Assembly (NCBI GenBank): GCA_963978545.1
Contig: OZ021723.1
Span: forward strand, 96,550,002 to 96,614,001
Source: Linyphia triangularis
Taxonomy: Eukaryota; Arthropoda; Arachnida; Araneae; Linyphiidae
Length of the DNA stretch: 64,000 nt
Direction of reading: 5' to 3'
In this document: positions 39,000 through 49,813 of the stretch, piece after piece
How positions within the stretch are numbered: position 1 is the first letter of the stretch
Layout: the number at the start of each line of letters is the position of its first letter
Notes under the pieces: generated by a model
Seen by the model: only the letters and a program-made list of their open reading frames with translations
Told to the model about the DNA's origin: nothing
Database searches by the model: none
Program-made: the position numbers and the translations under genes

Positions 39000-39721
39000 T
39001 GTTACGAATTTTTGTATATTTGTAAACATTTCGTAGTGTTCATTTTGTAAATAAGAAAATTTATGTACATTTCGCATAAGGCAGTGCAATAGTTCTTCTT
39101 AACTTCGCTTTCTTGCAATGTGTCTATTAATGCTCCAAAACGAGTTTTGCAGAGATAACGCTGGGAAGCGAGTTTTACAAGGAGCAGGCCATTTAACATT
39201 ATGGTAATGGAAATCTCACCAAATTGGCGAGATAGAGCCAAGTTGGCAACCGTTTTGGTGACTAGTTTTTGTCGCCAAACTTGGCAACCATTTGGCGACA
39301 TTTTCTGTCCCCTTGTACATGTATAGGACTTTTCGACTACGATCTGGAAAGTTCTCCAAATATCTACCTCTAGAAGTTTCACGCATGTTCGCCTCCCCTA
39401 TAAAAGCTCAAGAGAGCATGTGATGGAGTTAGTTGTTAGTTGAGTCCATTAGTTGAATGGAATTACTGAGTCTCAGTGAACATTCCGAGTAGTTCTAAAG
39501 CGAAGTGTATTGCATTGTCTTTTGCAGCGATTTGAGAAGTTGTGTTGTCAAGTTTTTAACTCCTGTTTTGTGCTCTATTGTTGTGAAAAGAGCTGTATTG
39601 TGTCTACTAGAACGAGAAGTTCTGAAGTTGTAAGAGAATCTGTGAAGAGTTATATTGGAATAAATTTCTGCAAATTTTGATCTGCTTTGGCTTCAAATCT
39701 TTCGAACCCATCCACTCAACA
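39000..39721 (+). mobile_element. LTR of a retrotransposon (5' LTR)
   Basis: Starts TGTTACGAATT and ends CATCCACTCAACA. It has a TATA box TATAAAA at 39399-39405 and a polyadenylation signal AATAAA at 39659-39664. A near-identical 3' portion recurs at 39768-40298. Directly after it lies TGGTGTCAGAAG, a primer-binding site. The outer flank is ATAT on both sides of the pair (38996-38999 and 40299-40302), a plausible but low-complexity 4-bp target duplication. The TGTTAC...AACA ends, 4-bp duplication and this PBS fit a Ty3/Gypsy-type element. Confidence 0.82.
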
Positions 39722-39723
39722 AC

Positions 39724-39741
39724 TGGTGTCAGAAGAGGGAT
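39724..39741 (+). other. Primer-binding site, tRNA-Leu type
   Basis: TGGTGTCAGAAGAGGGAT begins two bases after the 5' LTR. It is complementary to the 3' end of a leucine tRNA ending in CTTCTGACACCA, a primer used by several Gypsy elements. Only about 45 bases of internal sequence survive before LTR-like sequence resumes. Confidence 0.75.
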
Positions 39742-39767
39742 TTGAATGCCTATAATTTTTGTAGCAA

Positions 39768-40298
39768 AATTTGGCGAGAAATCGCCAAATGTCGCCAAAC
39801 TTGGAGACCATTTGGTGACATTTTGGGTCCCCATGTACATGTATAGGACTTTTCGACTACTATCTGGAAAGTTCTCCAAATATCTATTTCTAGAAGATTC
39901 ATGAAGGTTTAACTTTCCTATATAAGCCTAAGAGAGCGGTAGATGCACTGAATTAGTTAGTTGAGTCCGTTAGTTGGCTGGAGTCACTGAGTTAGTTGAG
40001 TCCGTGAGTTGACTGAAATTACTGAGTTGAGATACTGAGTTAGCTGTCTCTCAGCGAGCATTCAGAGAGTTCCGAAAGTGAACTGTATTGCATTGTCTTT
40101 TGCAGCGATTTTAGCAGTTGCGTTGACAAGTTTTTAACTGCTGTTTGAGCTCTATTGTTGTGGAAAGATATGTATTGAGGTCTTCTAGAACGAGAAGCTT
40201 GGAGTTGTAAGAGATTCTGCAAAGAGTTATATCGGAATAAATTTCTACAAGTTTTGATCTGCTTTGGCTTCAAATCTTTCGAACCCATCCACGCAACA
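39768..40298 (+). mobile_element. Second, 5'-truncated LTR of the same insertion
   Basis: Aligns to the 3' three-quarters of 39000-39721: shared TTGGCGAGA, TGTACATGTATAGGACTTTT, a TATATAAG box at 39919-39926, AATAAA at 40236-40241 and the terminus CATCCACGCAACA. It contains a local duplication of the TTAGTTGAGTCCGTTAGTTG segment (39955-40015) that is absent from the first LTR. The whole internal region plus the start of this LTR has been lost, so the element is a collapsed LTR-PBS-LTR relic with no gag or pol. Confidence 0.78.
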
Positions 40299-41440
40299 AT
40301 ATTAATAGTAATTCCGCCTCATTTTATACAAAAGAAATATACTTACGAAGAGTAGTTATTCAACATAATCATTAAAATTCGAAATTATCTGCTATTTATT
40401 GAAACTCACATTTCAAAATATAAATAACTTGCAATGAAATTATTGTTAAAAATAAGTTCACATTAAATGTTAGCATTCTCAGCTGTATATATTTTCAAAT
40501 CAAGTGTTACCCAAAAGGCAATAAAAAGAGAAAAAAGTTCACAACATTTTTTTTTTACTTTCTTCTTCTACTTTATATGCCACGCAATTTAAATATTTTT
40601 TTTTTTTTTTCCAATCTGGAAAAGAATAAATTACTGATGACCTCCAAAATGAAACGGACAAATGAAGAGAGTTTTCAGAAATAGATTGTAAAGATTTAAT
40701 TGGTAAAGTGTATTACTTGCATTGCGAATATCTCAATAAACATTAAGGAAACTACCTCAAAATGTAAATATTATTCTGTTTTGCTTAGAATTATAAAAAT
40801 GCAAAAGATATGCGGTGTTTTTATTTGAGAAACTTGTATACATCAATAATGAGTAGCAATGAATGGGATACAGCCATCAATAGGATAGGAAAAGGATTGA
40901 TAAATTATTATTTATATCCAGTATGCAAGATACTTTTGAAAAGAGAAATGTAATACTTAGCATAGGATGTGAATGTTAAATTTTTATTGACGGCTATCCT
41001 TATTTACTTCATTTCATTGAAGAAACATCAACATGCATATCAATTTTCGCCATAAATGAATTTCATTCATGGGTGGGTATAATCTATTGAGTCATTTTTT
41101 TTTATTGATGCAATCCTTAAATTTCATTTCTGAATCAAAAGTGTTTCAATTTGATGTATTTAATTAATGAACTTTTCTGACTTTATTTACAAATACTTTT
41201 TTTTTATAAATGCAATCAAAAGATTTTAAGATGTAGCTAATAAATAAAAACCACATGATTAAAAAATATGTCGTTTGAATAGAGGGAATGTTTTTGTACT
41301 AAGAAAGATAGAAAAAAAAAAAAAAAAATCAAAGTGCAGTTTTGATAATTACTAAAAACTTCGGGGAGGATATTAAATGATTAAATTAATTTTAAGACTT
41401 AAAAACTAGTAATTTTTATAATGAAACCGGGCTTGTTGAC
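40299..41440. other. AT-rich, nothing recognised
   Basis: Short A- and T-tracts only (for example 41310-41327). Confidence 0.45.
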
Positions 41441-42015
41441 TTAAGGAGGCTTCCAGCACATGAAAATTTTTCAGATTATTAATTTCGAGTTTATTACTGT
41501 TTATCAAAATATATATTTTTCTCTTTAAAATGGTGCCACATTTGTAATTATATCTTATTTCAAAGTATTTTTAATAATTTTGCTAAGTAAACAAAATGTA
41601 GGTATTTAAAGCATGTTTTTTAACTTCAAAGTCGAATGTCTCAAAATGCCGTTTTTTCATGTTTGGGGAAACATAGCTTAAAATCTATATGACATAAGTG
41701 CTTGAAATTTTTTTTTTTTTTTACATGTTTCTCGAATGTATTTAAGTACTTTAACACGAGGAATTATTGATAAGTAGCATACTTTAAAAAAAAATTAGTC
41801 TAAAATTTTAAGAATTTTCTTAAACAAATTTTTAGAAAATCAAAATTATTTTAATTTAAAAAAAATAACAAAAATCTCGTGTTAAATTACTTAAAAGTAT
41901 CTAAATATTATACTGTGAAAGCTTCATAATGATTAAAAAATCCGTTATTAAAAAAGATGCCCCCAAAGTTGTTGAATTTAACATGGGCTCCTATGGAGGT
42001 GCTGGACCCCCTTAA
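41441..42015. mobile_element. TTAA-flanked MITE (piggyBac-like), type P3
   Basis: TTAA at 41441-41444 and 42012-42015. Terminal inverted repeats GGAGGCTTCCAGCAC (left) and GGGGGTCCAGCAC (right, reverse complement) match with a two-base gap. The interior is 575 bp, AT-rich, without transposase. Inside, an imperfect inverted relation is visible around AATTACTTAAAAGTATCTAA (41883-41908) and TGTATTTAAGTACTTTAACA (41737-41756). Confidence 0.75.
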
Positions 42016-42321
42016 AAGATAAGTTCCAATAAAATGAAAATTACATTACCAGAATCTGCAATAAATTATAAGCATTTTTTACAAACTTTGCATTCCACTA
42101 TATGCTATATATTCTATATCCGCACGTCACAATTTTTCAAATAAGAAATCATCCCCAAACCAAAACTAATTCTTCCTTTATAAGAACCTCCTCGTAGCTT
42201 CACATCCAAAGCTCAAACAAACCCAGCATCCAAAATATCTCGACAGCATTTGCTTGCCTAATTAGCATACCGAGTAAAATGGCATCCGACACAAGTTCGA
42301 GTAATATCTCCAGTTTGTAAA
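42016..42321. other. Less AT-rich unique patch
   Basis: 42110-42320 carries TGCCTAATTAGCATACC and other homeodomain-like TAATTA words, with no open frame. Possible conserved non-coding DNA into which the Helitron inserted. Confidence 0.2.
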
Positions 42322-42426
42322 TCTATAATAATAAAACAAGCTGTGTGTCTGTCTATCTGCCTGTGGCTCAGTGGATCTATAGAAACCTACTTAAAACTGT
42401 AATAGAACTCTGAAATTTTCAGCATA

Positions 42427-43145
42427 AGGTACAAATATACAATTGAGATGATTTTCTTTAATTTTTAGTTTATAATTTCAAACTTTTTGACAGTATATCA
42501 GAATTAAAAATTATTCATTTTTATATATAAACTTCTTTTTTCCGTCACTTTTTTAATCAGCTAATTGCAATTAAAGTGATTAATTAGGACATTATTAGAA
42601 CGTACATAAATAAACTTGTAATTAACTTAGAGGTATTATTTTTATTGGAAATAAGAGATATTATATTGACGCATGTTCCTATGGAGAATTTTGAATTTGG
42701 CTTCAATATTTATTTAATTATAAGTTTTAAAATAAAAATTTTTAAAAAATACATAGTTTTTAACACAAAATTAAGATTAAAATATGCATAAAAAACGTGT
42801 TTATAACAATATGTATTAGATTCTCCATAGAAAACACATTCACAACTATTTTCTACAAAACAAAATTAGAATTTTGTAAATCGGACCATTTATTATGAAG
42901 TTATGACCGTTGGCGTAAAGTCACATAACACCAAAATGTCATTCTTCAGAAAACCTCGTTTAAAGTTTACTACACTAATGAACGTGATACAAAATAGGTT
43001 CACAAAACCTACTGCAATTTAAAAAGTAATTTGAGTCTCAGAAAGAAAATGGTATCATTTTAATGGTAATGAATTCGGGAATATTTTAAAAACAAAAACG
43101 CAGAATTGAGTCAAATTTCTCGATTCCTAATGTATAAGTATACCA
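42427..43145 (+). mobile_element. TA-flanked MITE family M1, copy 3, nested in the Helitron
   Basis: Same family and orientation as 2174-2925. The left end AGGTACAAATATACA and the right end TGGTATACTTATACATTAGG (reverse complement) are bordered by TA at 42425-42426 and 43146-43147. Removing the element and one TA restores the Helitron repeat unit TTCAGCATAAGTAG, which confirms both borders and the TA duplication. Confidence 0.88.
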
Positions 43146-43860
43146 TAAGTAGTTTTGGCCTTCTACTTGAATACATGTCAAACAGAATGTTAAAATTTTT
43201 ATTAGTTCTTTTTTCATTAATTTGTTTTACAAAGTGATTTCAAACAGAGATACAGAACTGAAATTTTCAACATAAGTAGTTTTAGCCTTCTAATTGGACT
43301 TTTGAAAAACAGAATGTTAAAATTGTAATTAATTGTTTTAATTAATTAATATATATTTTACAAAACGATTTTTAATAGGGATACATCTCTGAAATTTTCA
43401 ACATAAGTAATTTTCGCCTTCTAATTGGTCTTTTGAAAAACAGAATTTCAAATTTTTATTTAGTTCTTTTTTGATTAATTTTTTTAATTAATTAATAAAT
43501 ATTTTACAAAACGATAACTAATACGGCTACAGTTCTGAAATTTTCGACATAAGTAGTTTTGGCCTTTAAATTGGATTTTCAAAAAATGGAATTTTAAATT
43601 TTTATTTCGTTCTTTTTTTAATTAATTAACAAATATTTTGTAAAATGATTTCTAATTGAGCTACTGTTCTGAGATTTTTAACACAAGTAGTTTTGGTCTC
43701 CTAATTGGAGTTGCAACAAAAAGAATATTAAAATTTTAATTTGTTTTTTAATTAATATTTTCACAAATAGCGACTTCTATAGGCCTAGAGCCCTGAAAGT
43801 TTCAACATTAGTAGTTTTAGCCTTCTAATTTTGCTCTCCACAAACACGTGTTAAAATAAT
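43146..43860 (+). repeat. Helitron internal tandem repeats, about 110-130 bp
   Basis: About six diverged units containing CTGAAATTTTCAACATAAGT, then AGTTTTGGCCTTCTAATTGG, then ATTTTACAAAACGATT. The same unit appears two to three times in the Helitron at 18558-19104. Confidence 0.85.
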
Positions 43861-43959
43861 CTTAAAGGGGTGTTGCATTATTGTATTAACGGGGATTTTT
43901 TTTCTAGACAAGGGAGAGGCTTCTAATATTCAGGCTTTACGTAGCAATTAGATTTCAGT

Positions 43960-44160
43960 GAGTGAAGCGAGCTTATGGTTACGCAATAATGAATCTTTCA
44001 GCGAGCGAAGCGAGTCTATGCTTGCATAGCAATGAACCTTTCAACGAGAGAAGTAAGCCTGTGTTCATGTGTCGATGAACTTTTTAGCGAACGAAGCGAG
44101 CTCGATTTTGCGTAGCGATGATCCTTCTTGCGAGCGAAGCGACAACAAATTGGGACCTAT
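43960..44160 (+). repeat. Minisatellite of about 60 bp near the Helitron 3' end
   Basis: Four diverged units contain GAGCGAAGCGAG and a TAGCAATGAACCTTTCA-like stretch. They occupy the subterminal region of the Helitron. Confidence 0.8.
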
Positions 44161-44255
44161 ACACCAATTACGGATTTTCGCAAAGCGGGGCCTCACAGCT
44201 AGCAAAATTATAGCACATGTTAAAATTTCGTAGCGAAGCACGGGTATTTAGCTAG

Positions 44256-45171
44256 TATGTATATAATATCTGAATAAAAAATAGGAAATTATTAGTTAAA
44301 ATAACGTTATGTACACATTATAATCCATAATTCATCACATTCCATTGGAATATATTTCACCAAAGAGACTACAGATGCCCTCAATGGATTAAAACATAGT
44401 CAACTGCTACACCATAAAAAGGATATGTCAATTCAAAGATATTAATAAATAGTTGGATTGAAAAGATAGTGAATGGGGATACTCTTTGCACGAGGTGCTT
44501 TAGCTGGTAGAATCTACACATTGAATACAAGCAAAAAACTAAAATTTATTTAACTCCAATCTTAATAGAAAATCCAATTAGCGTTTCGTAATTTCTTTTC
44601 AATTAAAATTTGTATTTTATTTAGTCGACATTTTAATGAATTTCTTAATTTCTTACAGTAATATCCAAAACATAAATCATTTTATTATATTTACAAATAC
44701 ATAACAAAAGAGAGTTTATTCAAATTTAGGAGATTATTAATTTTCATTTTACTTTTAGGTAAAGATATGTGGCTTCCATTTTTAGAATTTGATAAGCAAG
44801 ATCTAACATCAGGCCCTATTTGTTTCTTAATTGTCTCTGATTTTTGTTGGTTGGACATTCAATAGCGCTTGACTGTTCTATTCATCTGAATAAAAAATAG
44901 GAGATGTTGAAATTGCACTACGATTAAAGACGAATAAATTTAGAATAAAAATATTTGATAGTCACTCACATTAAATTATACACTATTCTGTATAGATTTT
45001 GATAAATATTTCCTTAGAATGAAAAAAATATAATACGTCTATTTCTAAACAATTATGCAAAATATTGAAAATAATTACATGGGTTCTTTTTATTTAGAAG
45101 CTTATGAAGTTTGAGATACTCAAATACAAATATATTTTAATAGAAAAAAAATATTTTAATTGGTAAGATAT
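44256..45171. other. AT-rich, nothing recognised
   Basis: TTTTACTTTTAGGTAAAG at 44747-44764 resembles a zero-length (recursive) splice site but is within what such AT-rich DNA gives by chance. Confidence 0.4.
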
Positions 45172-45434
45172 ATGATATGATATATGATATAATATATGAT
45201 ATGATATATGATATGATATATGATATGATATATGATATGATATATGATATGATATATGATATGATATATGATATGATATATGATATGATATATGATATGA
45301 TGTATGATATGATATATGATATGATATATGATATGATATATGATATGATATATGATATGATATATGAGATGATATATGATATGATCTATGATATGATATA
45401 TGATATGATATATGATAGGATATATGATGTGATA
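45172..45434. repeat. 12-bp minisatellite, about 21 units
   Basis: The unit ATATGATATGAT repeats with rare substitutions. Because 12 is divisible by three, both strands stay open as Met-Ile-Tyr-Asp and Ile-Ser-Tyr-His repeats (99 and 124 codons). These are not genes. Confidence 0.96.
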
Positions 45435-45908
45435 TCGTATACATTACTGTACGTACGATACAATACACTACAGTAACATCTTCAATTAGTCATTCATTGG
45501 TTTATTTTAAAATACATCATGATTTTTTTAATGTTTCGTTTTTAGGCTAAAATTAACGTATTCCTATTTTTAAATACTTGAAAATTTAAATCATTTGGTA
45601 ATCATCTTGTTAAAAAATTATGTTACATTACTTATATTCGAGACTTTTTCAAATTAACGTTTTTTTCGTATTCCTTCATTTAAAACAATTGCAACATTTA
45701 TTGGAAAACAATGTATAAAATATTAAATTACAAAAAATAAAACAGAATAATTAATAAAAGGAATTATGATTTTTTAATTTAAAGTAATTTTTTAGGAATT
45801 TCAAATCATGAAGAATTGGATTTTATTTTCTGTTTTTTTTTGTTTTTTTTTCACAACATTGCTTTTCTATAGAATGAGTGTATTGCTTTTTTATATTTTC
45901 TTTCATAG
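45435..45908. other. AT-rich, nothing recognised
   Basis: It ends in a pyrimidine-rich tract ATATTTTCTTTCATAG that could serve as an acceptor for the candidate microexon. Confidence 0.4.
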
Positions 45909-45946
45909 ACAGAAAATACAAAGCTCTTTGAATGGTGAAATAAATG
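45909..45946 (+). other. Candidate 38-bp microexon
   Basis: An acceptor-like TTTTATATTTTCTTTCATAG precedes it and GTAAGC follows. Only one phase is open, giving QKIQSSLNGEIN. It cannot follow the candidate exon at 37743-37810 directly without a stop. With AT-rich sequence such pairings arise by chance. Confidence 0.15.
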
Positions 45947-46835
45947 GTAAGCAAATAGTATTTATTTAATCGTTAAATCAAATAACCAGAATAAATGGAA
46001 ATATTTAAAAATGAAAAAGTTTATAATTTATTTTCTTTTCTGAAATGGTAGTTGAAAAGAATTTACATTAAAAATAACAAAGTATATTTGCAAAGGAAAT
46101 TACTTTCCACTTTTTGTTTGAAAATGATTCTTCCATTAGCTCCTACATTTTTAAAAGCTTTCAAGCTCAAAGAATACTTTTTATTTTTTGTTTCTATTTT
46201 TAATTGAAAGTAGTGAAAATGAATGGCATAAAATTCCTTATGTTTACAACTGATTATAATATCCTCTAGAAACTATTACTTCAGCAAATTTGCATTTCAT
46301 TTTTGAAAAATAACGGGAGGCGAATTTTTCTTATCTCAACTTTAAAAGACAGAATATGACTTGATCGTTTTTATCTTATGCATAACAAGGTAAAGAGTAA
46401 TGAATATAAAAAATTTTAACAGTTTATTTATTTTAAAACATTTTTTCTCACGTTTGACTCAGTTATAAAACCTTTTTTAAAAAATAACAACACATATGAA
46501 TATATCAGTTAAGAAGCTGGTCCCTCAGCTTGAAATGCAAAATCTGTAATATGAAAAGAAAATTGCCATTTAGAGGGCTGGAGATGAAGGTGTTTGATTT
46601 TAATAGAAACTTCCGGTTTTATTTCGAACTTGATTAAATGTTGCTCACTTGATGTTTTAAGGAGAGACAAGACTCACGGAAAAACAAATCAGTCGTATTT
46701 TCTGACAATTTAAGACAGTCCCTAAATTATTTAAAATGCAATATTTAAAAATTAATTTTAAACATAGATAATAATAGCTTATTTGTTATGAATGTTACAC
46801 TTTTAATTTTTATTTTATTTTATGTATACTTTATG
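45947..46835. other. AT-rich, nothing recognised
   Basis: No bounded repeat or frame of note. Confidence 0.45.
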
Positions 46836-47236
46836 GTAATAAGCCTACTTTTGGGACTTAAAATTTTAATGGAAATTTTTGGTTAGGTACACTTTTTTTC
46901 AAATTCAATTGAATATTTTAATCTAATTTTTTCCATGATAATGAAAATACACAAGATCTATCTAGTGAACCTAAATTTTTCTTAAGTTAGAAAAAATAAA
47001 TATTTTATGTTGTGAAAATTTACAAATTTTGTATTCGCCAACTCTGTTATTGCTTTAAATATAATTTTAAAGTTATATTAGGTAAAAAATAGGTTCACTG
47101 TTTGAATTAGAAAGTTTATTGGCATTTGGCATAATTTTTATGTAAATTTATTGTATATTTATCCTGAAAAGTGTTCCGAACCAAAGGTTGGCATAAAATA
47201 ATTATAAAATTTTAAGTCCGGACATAGGCTTATTAC
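46836..47236. mobile_element. MITE with ~31-bp terminal inverted repeats
   Basis: The left end GTAATAAGCCTACTTTTGGG then ACTTAAAATTTTA matches, as reverse complement, the right end TAAAATTTTAAGTCCGGACA then TAGGCTTATTAC. The interior is 401 bp, AT-rich and non-coding. The target duplication is unclear, so the superfamily is unassigned. Confidence 0.75.
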
Positions 47237-47394
47237 ATAAAAAACATATAAAATAAAATAAAATTATCAAAGTAATAATTATAACAAACATGTTATTATT
47301 GACTGCATCAAAAAATAAATTAAAAATATTACTTTTTAACTAATTTAAAGCACGTTCATTTTGAATGAAAATACGACTAATTTGGTGGACTCTT

Positions 47395-47806
47395 GTCTCC
47401 CCTTAAACAAGAGGAAGGTATTTAAAATGTCCAGTGTGACTATAATTTTGGGGATAACGAACTCAACAACAAACATATTCACAGACAAGCCAAAATGACA
47501 CGACATCACCACAGTAATTTTGATCGAAATCGTTATAGCTGTTTCATGGCAATTGCTGAAATACACACATTTTTCAATGTTTCCAATGGAAGCTACCTTG
47601 TGCGCATGCTCAATTTTGATGAAAACTTTAATGACAGACGAATGCAAAAGTTGAACATCGTAATCAACTTGTTCGGGAGATATATTGACCATGCCTTCTT
47701 AAAACCCCAAGGTCACATTTTGTTTGACTCAGTATGTTCCAAAACATCTAGAAATGTAAAAAAAAAAAAATTAAAAAAATGACCGAATACAATACTACAC
47801 ATCTAC
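47395..47806 (-). repeat. Dispersed repeat family B, inverted copy
   Basis: Minus-strand copy of family B. Read on the minus strand it contains GTTCCAAAACA, an A-tract relic, and a frame MVNISPEQVDYDVQLL that continues to IKVFIKIEHAHKVA. The equivalent peptide appears at 58488-58670 (MVSITTDQIDLRCSNLV ... IKVFVKIAHARTV) and, on the plus strand, at 62088. The 115-codon minus frame and the overlapping 95-codon plus frame both derive from this repeat. Confidence 0.75.
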
Positions 47807-48500
47807 CAATATTACACATCAGCGATATTGATGGCATTATATACATGATATTTCGATATCCATCCCTCCCCTATTCCACCCACAAAGGGTATCATCATAA
47901 CGTGAGATCTACCTAACCAATTTGAACCGAGTTTTTCTTCAATAGGTATCTTGACTACTCCAGATTATCAGGAACACAATTTCATTTTTATGTTGTGTGT
48001 TTAAGAGGGTAAAATCGATGATAGAGCATTAGAGTAAACTTACAATAGAGCAAAATAAATTGATACGAGGGCGATTGAAATAGATTATATATTTTTTGTG
48101 ATGGCATCGGTAATGCTTAAAATTGTTTAATAATTAAAGATTCCAGTTTTCTTGAAGTCATGCTTCCCGCGATGTACGATATACTTTTGTAGTTCAAAAG
48201 GTGTTGCAGTGTTTTGGCATAATATAAACCTCATGCAGCTTCTTTATAATGAAAAACTATCGATGAATCATATACAGTCAGTTATTCCTAACATCTTGCA
48301 ATTCAATTTCAACCAATCCAGCCAATCATAACATGTCTTCAAATAGATTTTTAGAACAAAATCATTTGTTCAACCAGTCACAAACGCGTATTTTAGTTTT
48401 CCTGCTTGAAGTAATTAACTGTGCTATGCCAACTGTGCTTTGTAAAGGGCACTATTAGTCGGTTTGGCGAAACAAGCCTGCCCATGGGAATCTCTTCAAA
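47807..48500. other. Unassigned, moderately AT-rich
   Basis: No repeat ends, RNA gene or convincing exon. Confidence 0.4.
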
Positions 48501-49130
48501 TTGGAACTTCATTTGTTCTTGTAAACCACTCCACATGATGAATTATGGAACTCTTTACGTGTCCTATCACAACATTGTAGAAATTCTCTGAAATAAGTGT
48601 TAAGTTATTTGTTTTAAAATATCTCCCTAAGAGAGGAAGAAACGAGTTATTTTCATTCGAACTTATCGAAGCTTCCCTAATTGCAATCCCACCCACGTGT
48701 TCAATCGATCTCTTTGTGCGAAAACTCCGAATCGAAAACGGGAGGTTCATTAATTACAATCGCCGTAATTGGAAATAACAATAAGTTTTTCCGCGAGATC
48801 AACCGAAAGCATCTTTTGGAAAAGGCGAAAGCTTTTCCGCCGCAGCTTCTCCCGAGAAACATTATTTGAACACCTGTTCGGATTCGCATTCTAAGCTATG
48901 GCTGTTAATTAAAACGGATATTGATTCACTTGAACTGCGTTTTACTAAACATACTGGAGATATTACTCGAACTTATGTCGGATGCAATTCTACCCGGGCT
49001 GCTAATTAGGCGAGCAAATATTACCGAGATCTTTTGGCTGGTGGGGTTTGTTTGTGTTGGATGGTGGGGTTATGATGAGTTTTCTTGTAAAGGAAGAATT
49101 AGTTTTGCTTTAGGAGATGATTTTTAATTT
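48500..49130. other. GC-richer island, candidate conserved non-coding element
   Basis: A clear rise in G+C at 48640-49090. Words resembling homeodomain sites (CATTAATTACAATCGCCGTAATTGG region at 48747-48772; TAATTAGGCG at 49004), an E-box-like CACGTG (48694-48699) and CACCTG (48871-48876) occur within 300 bp. Short overlapping frames on both strands (62-84 codons) have no recognisable domain. Unique sequence with dense motif-like words suggests an enhancer or other conserved element. This is inference only. Confidence 0.35.
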
Positions 49131-49611
49131 GAATAATTTTGATTTTTTCGATATCATACGTTTAATTATGTACATTCGAATAAACTAATTAAAGAAGTAA
49201 ATTTAATTAATATTTTTGAATAAAATGCAAATTGTATTTGTTCAATAGTTACGTTTTTAAGTTATTCTTATCAACAGCGATACAAGTTGATAGCTAAATT
49301 TATAATATTTTCAAAATAATTATAGTTTATTTTAGCTATAAAATATATTCAAATATATTTTATAGCCAAACTAAACTGTTATTTTAATAAAAAGTAGCTG
49401 TAGTTTGTTGTGTGTGAAATAGATTGATTTATTAAAAATAAAAATAACTGAACGTTTTTTTACTGCACATAAAGGTTTTATTTTTTTTTTCAATTCAAAC
49501 TTTTAAGTTTTTATATTAGTTTAATAAATTAATGTTTTTCTGGAAAGATTTTAGTTTTTAATTTAAAATTTAATATTTATCTTTTCTCAAAACTAACACT
49601 TTATCTCTATT
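49131..49611. other. AT-rich, nothing recognised
   Basis: No feature seen. Confidence 0.5.
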
Positions 49612-49623
49612 CACAAAGCAAAT

Positions 49624-49801
49624 GCCGATCAAACAGTATAGTGGCTAGCGTGCTAGCTTCTAGACCACGAGGTCGCGGGTTCGAGTCCCGTGTAAGGCAT
49701 TGGTGTTTGTAATTGTATGTTGGCATGTCTAATGACGAATGTTTCGGTGCATTATAGCCCTCGTATTGCTGACGGCACCAGATAATCTGAAAACAACCAA
49801 C
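49624..49801 (+). mobile_element. tRNA-derived SINE, family S1, full length
   Basis: A perfect 12-bp target duplication CACAAAGCAAAT flanks it at 49612-49623 and 49802-49813. The B box GGTTCGAGTCC (49678-49688) is intact and the A-box-like TAGTGGCTAGCGTGCTAGC differs at one base from the 9605 copy. The tail is short (one CCAA and part). The 73-codon minus frame is a shadow. Confidence 0.94.
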
Positions 49802-49813
49802 CACAAAGCAAAT

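Larger units (their letters stand above)
42322..44255 (+). mobile_element. Non-autonomous Helitron, copy B
   Basis: It starts TCTATAATAATAAAAC then TGTGTGTCTGTCTATCTG and ends AGCGAAGCACGGGTATTTAG with CTAG (44252-44255). The flanks are A (42321) and T (44256), the Helitron insertion site. A small hairpin-like TTCGTAGCGAA lies just upstream of the end. The interior has a nested TA-flanked MITE (42427-43145), six diverged units of about 110-130 bp starting CTGAAATTTTCAACATAAGT (43146-43860), and a GAGCGAAGCGAG minisatellite (43960-44160). There is no Rep/helicase frame. It is related to copy A at 18558-19104 by both ends and the internal unit. Confidence 0.88.

Noticed and set aside
44747..44764. 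Recursive splice site (acceptor followed directly by GTAAAG)
   Set aside because: Such TTTTAG-GTAAA words are expected by chance in this composition and no surrounding gene is established.
45172..45434. CRISPR-like array
   Set aside because: The repeats are contiguous 12-bp units without spacers, and the sequence is eukaryotic.
45094..45476. Open frames of 99 and 124 codons with tetrapeptide repeats
   Set aside because: They translate the 12-bp minisatellite on both strands.
47345..47782. Overlapping 115- and 95-codon frames as genes
   Set aside because: Both derive from dispersed repeat B, other copies of which have stops in the same frame.
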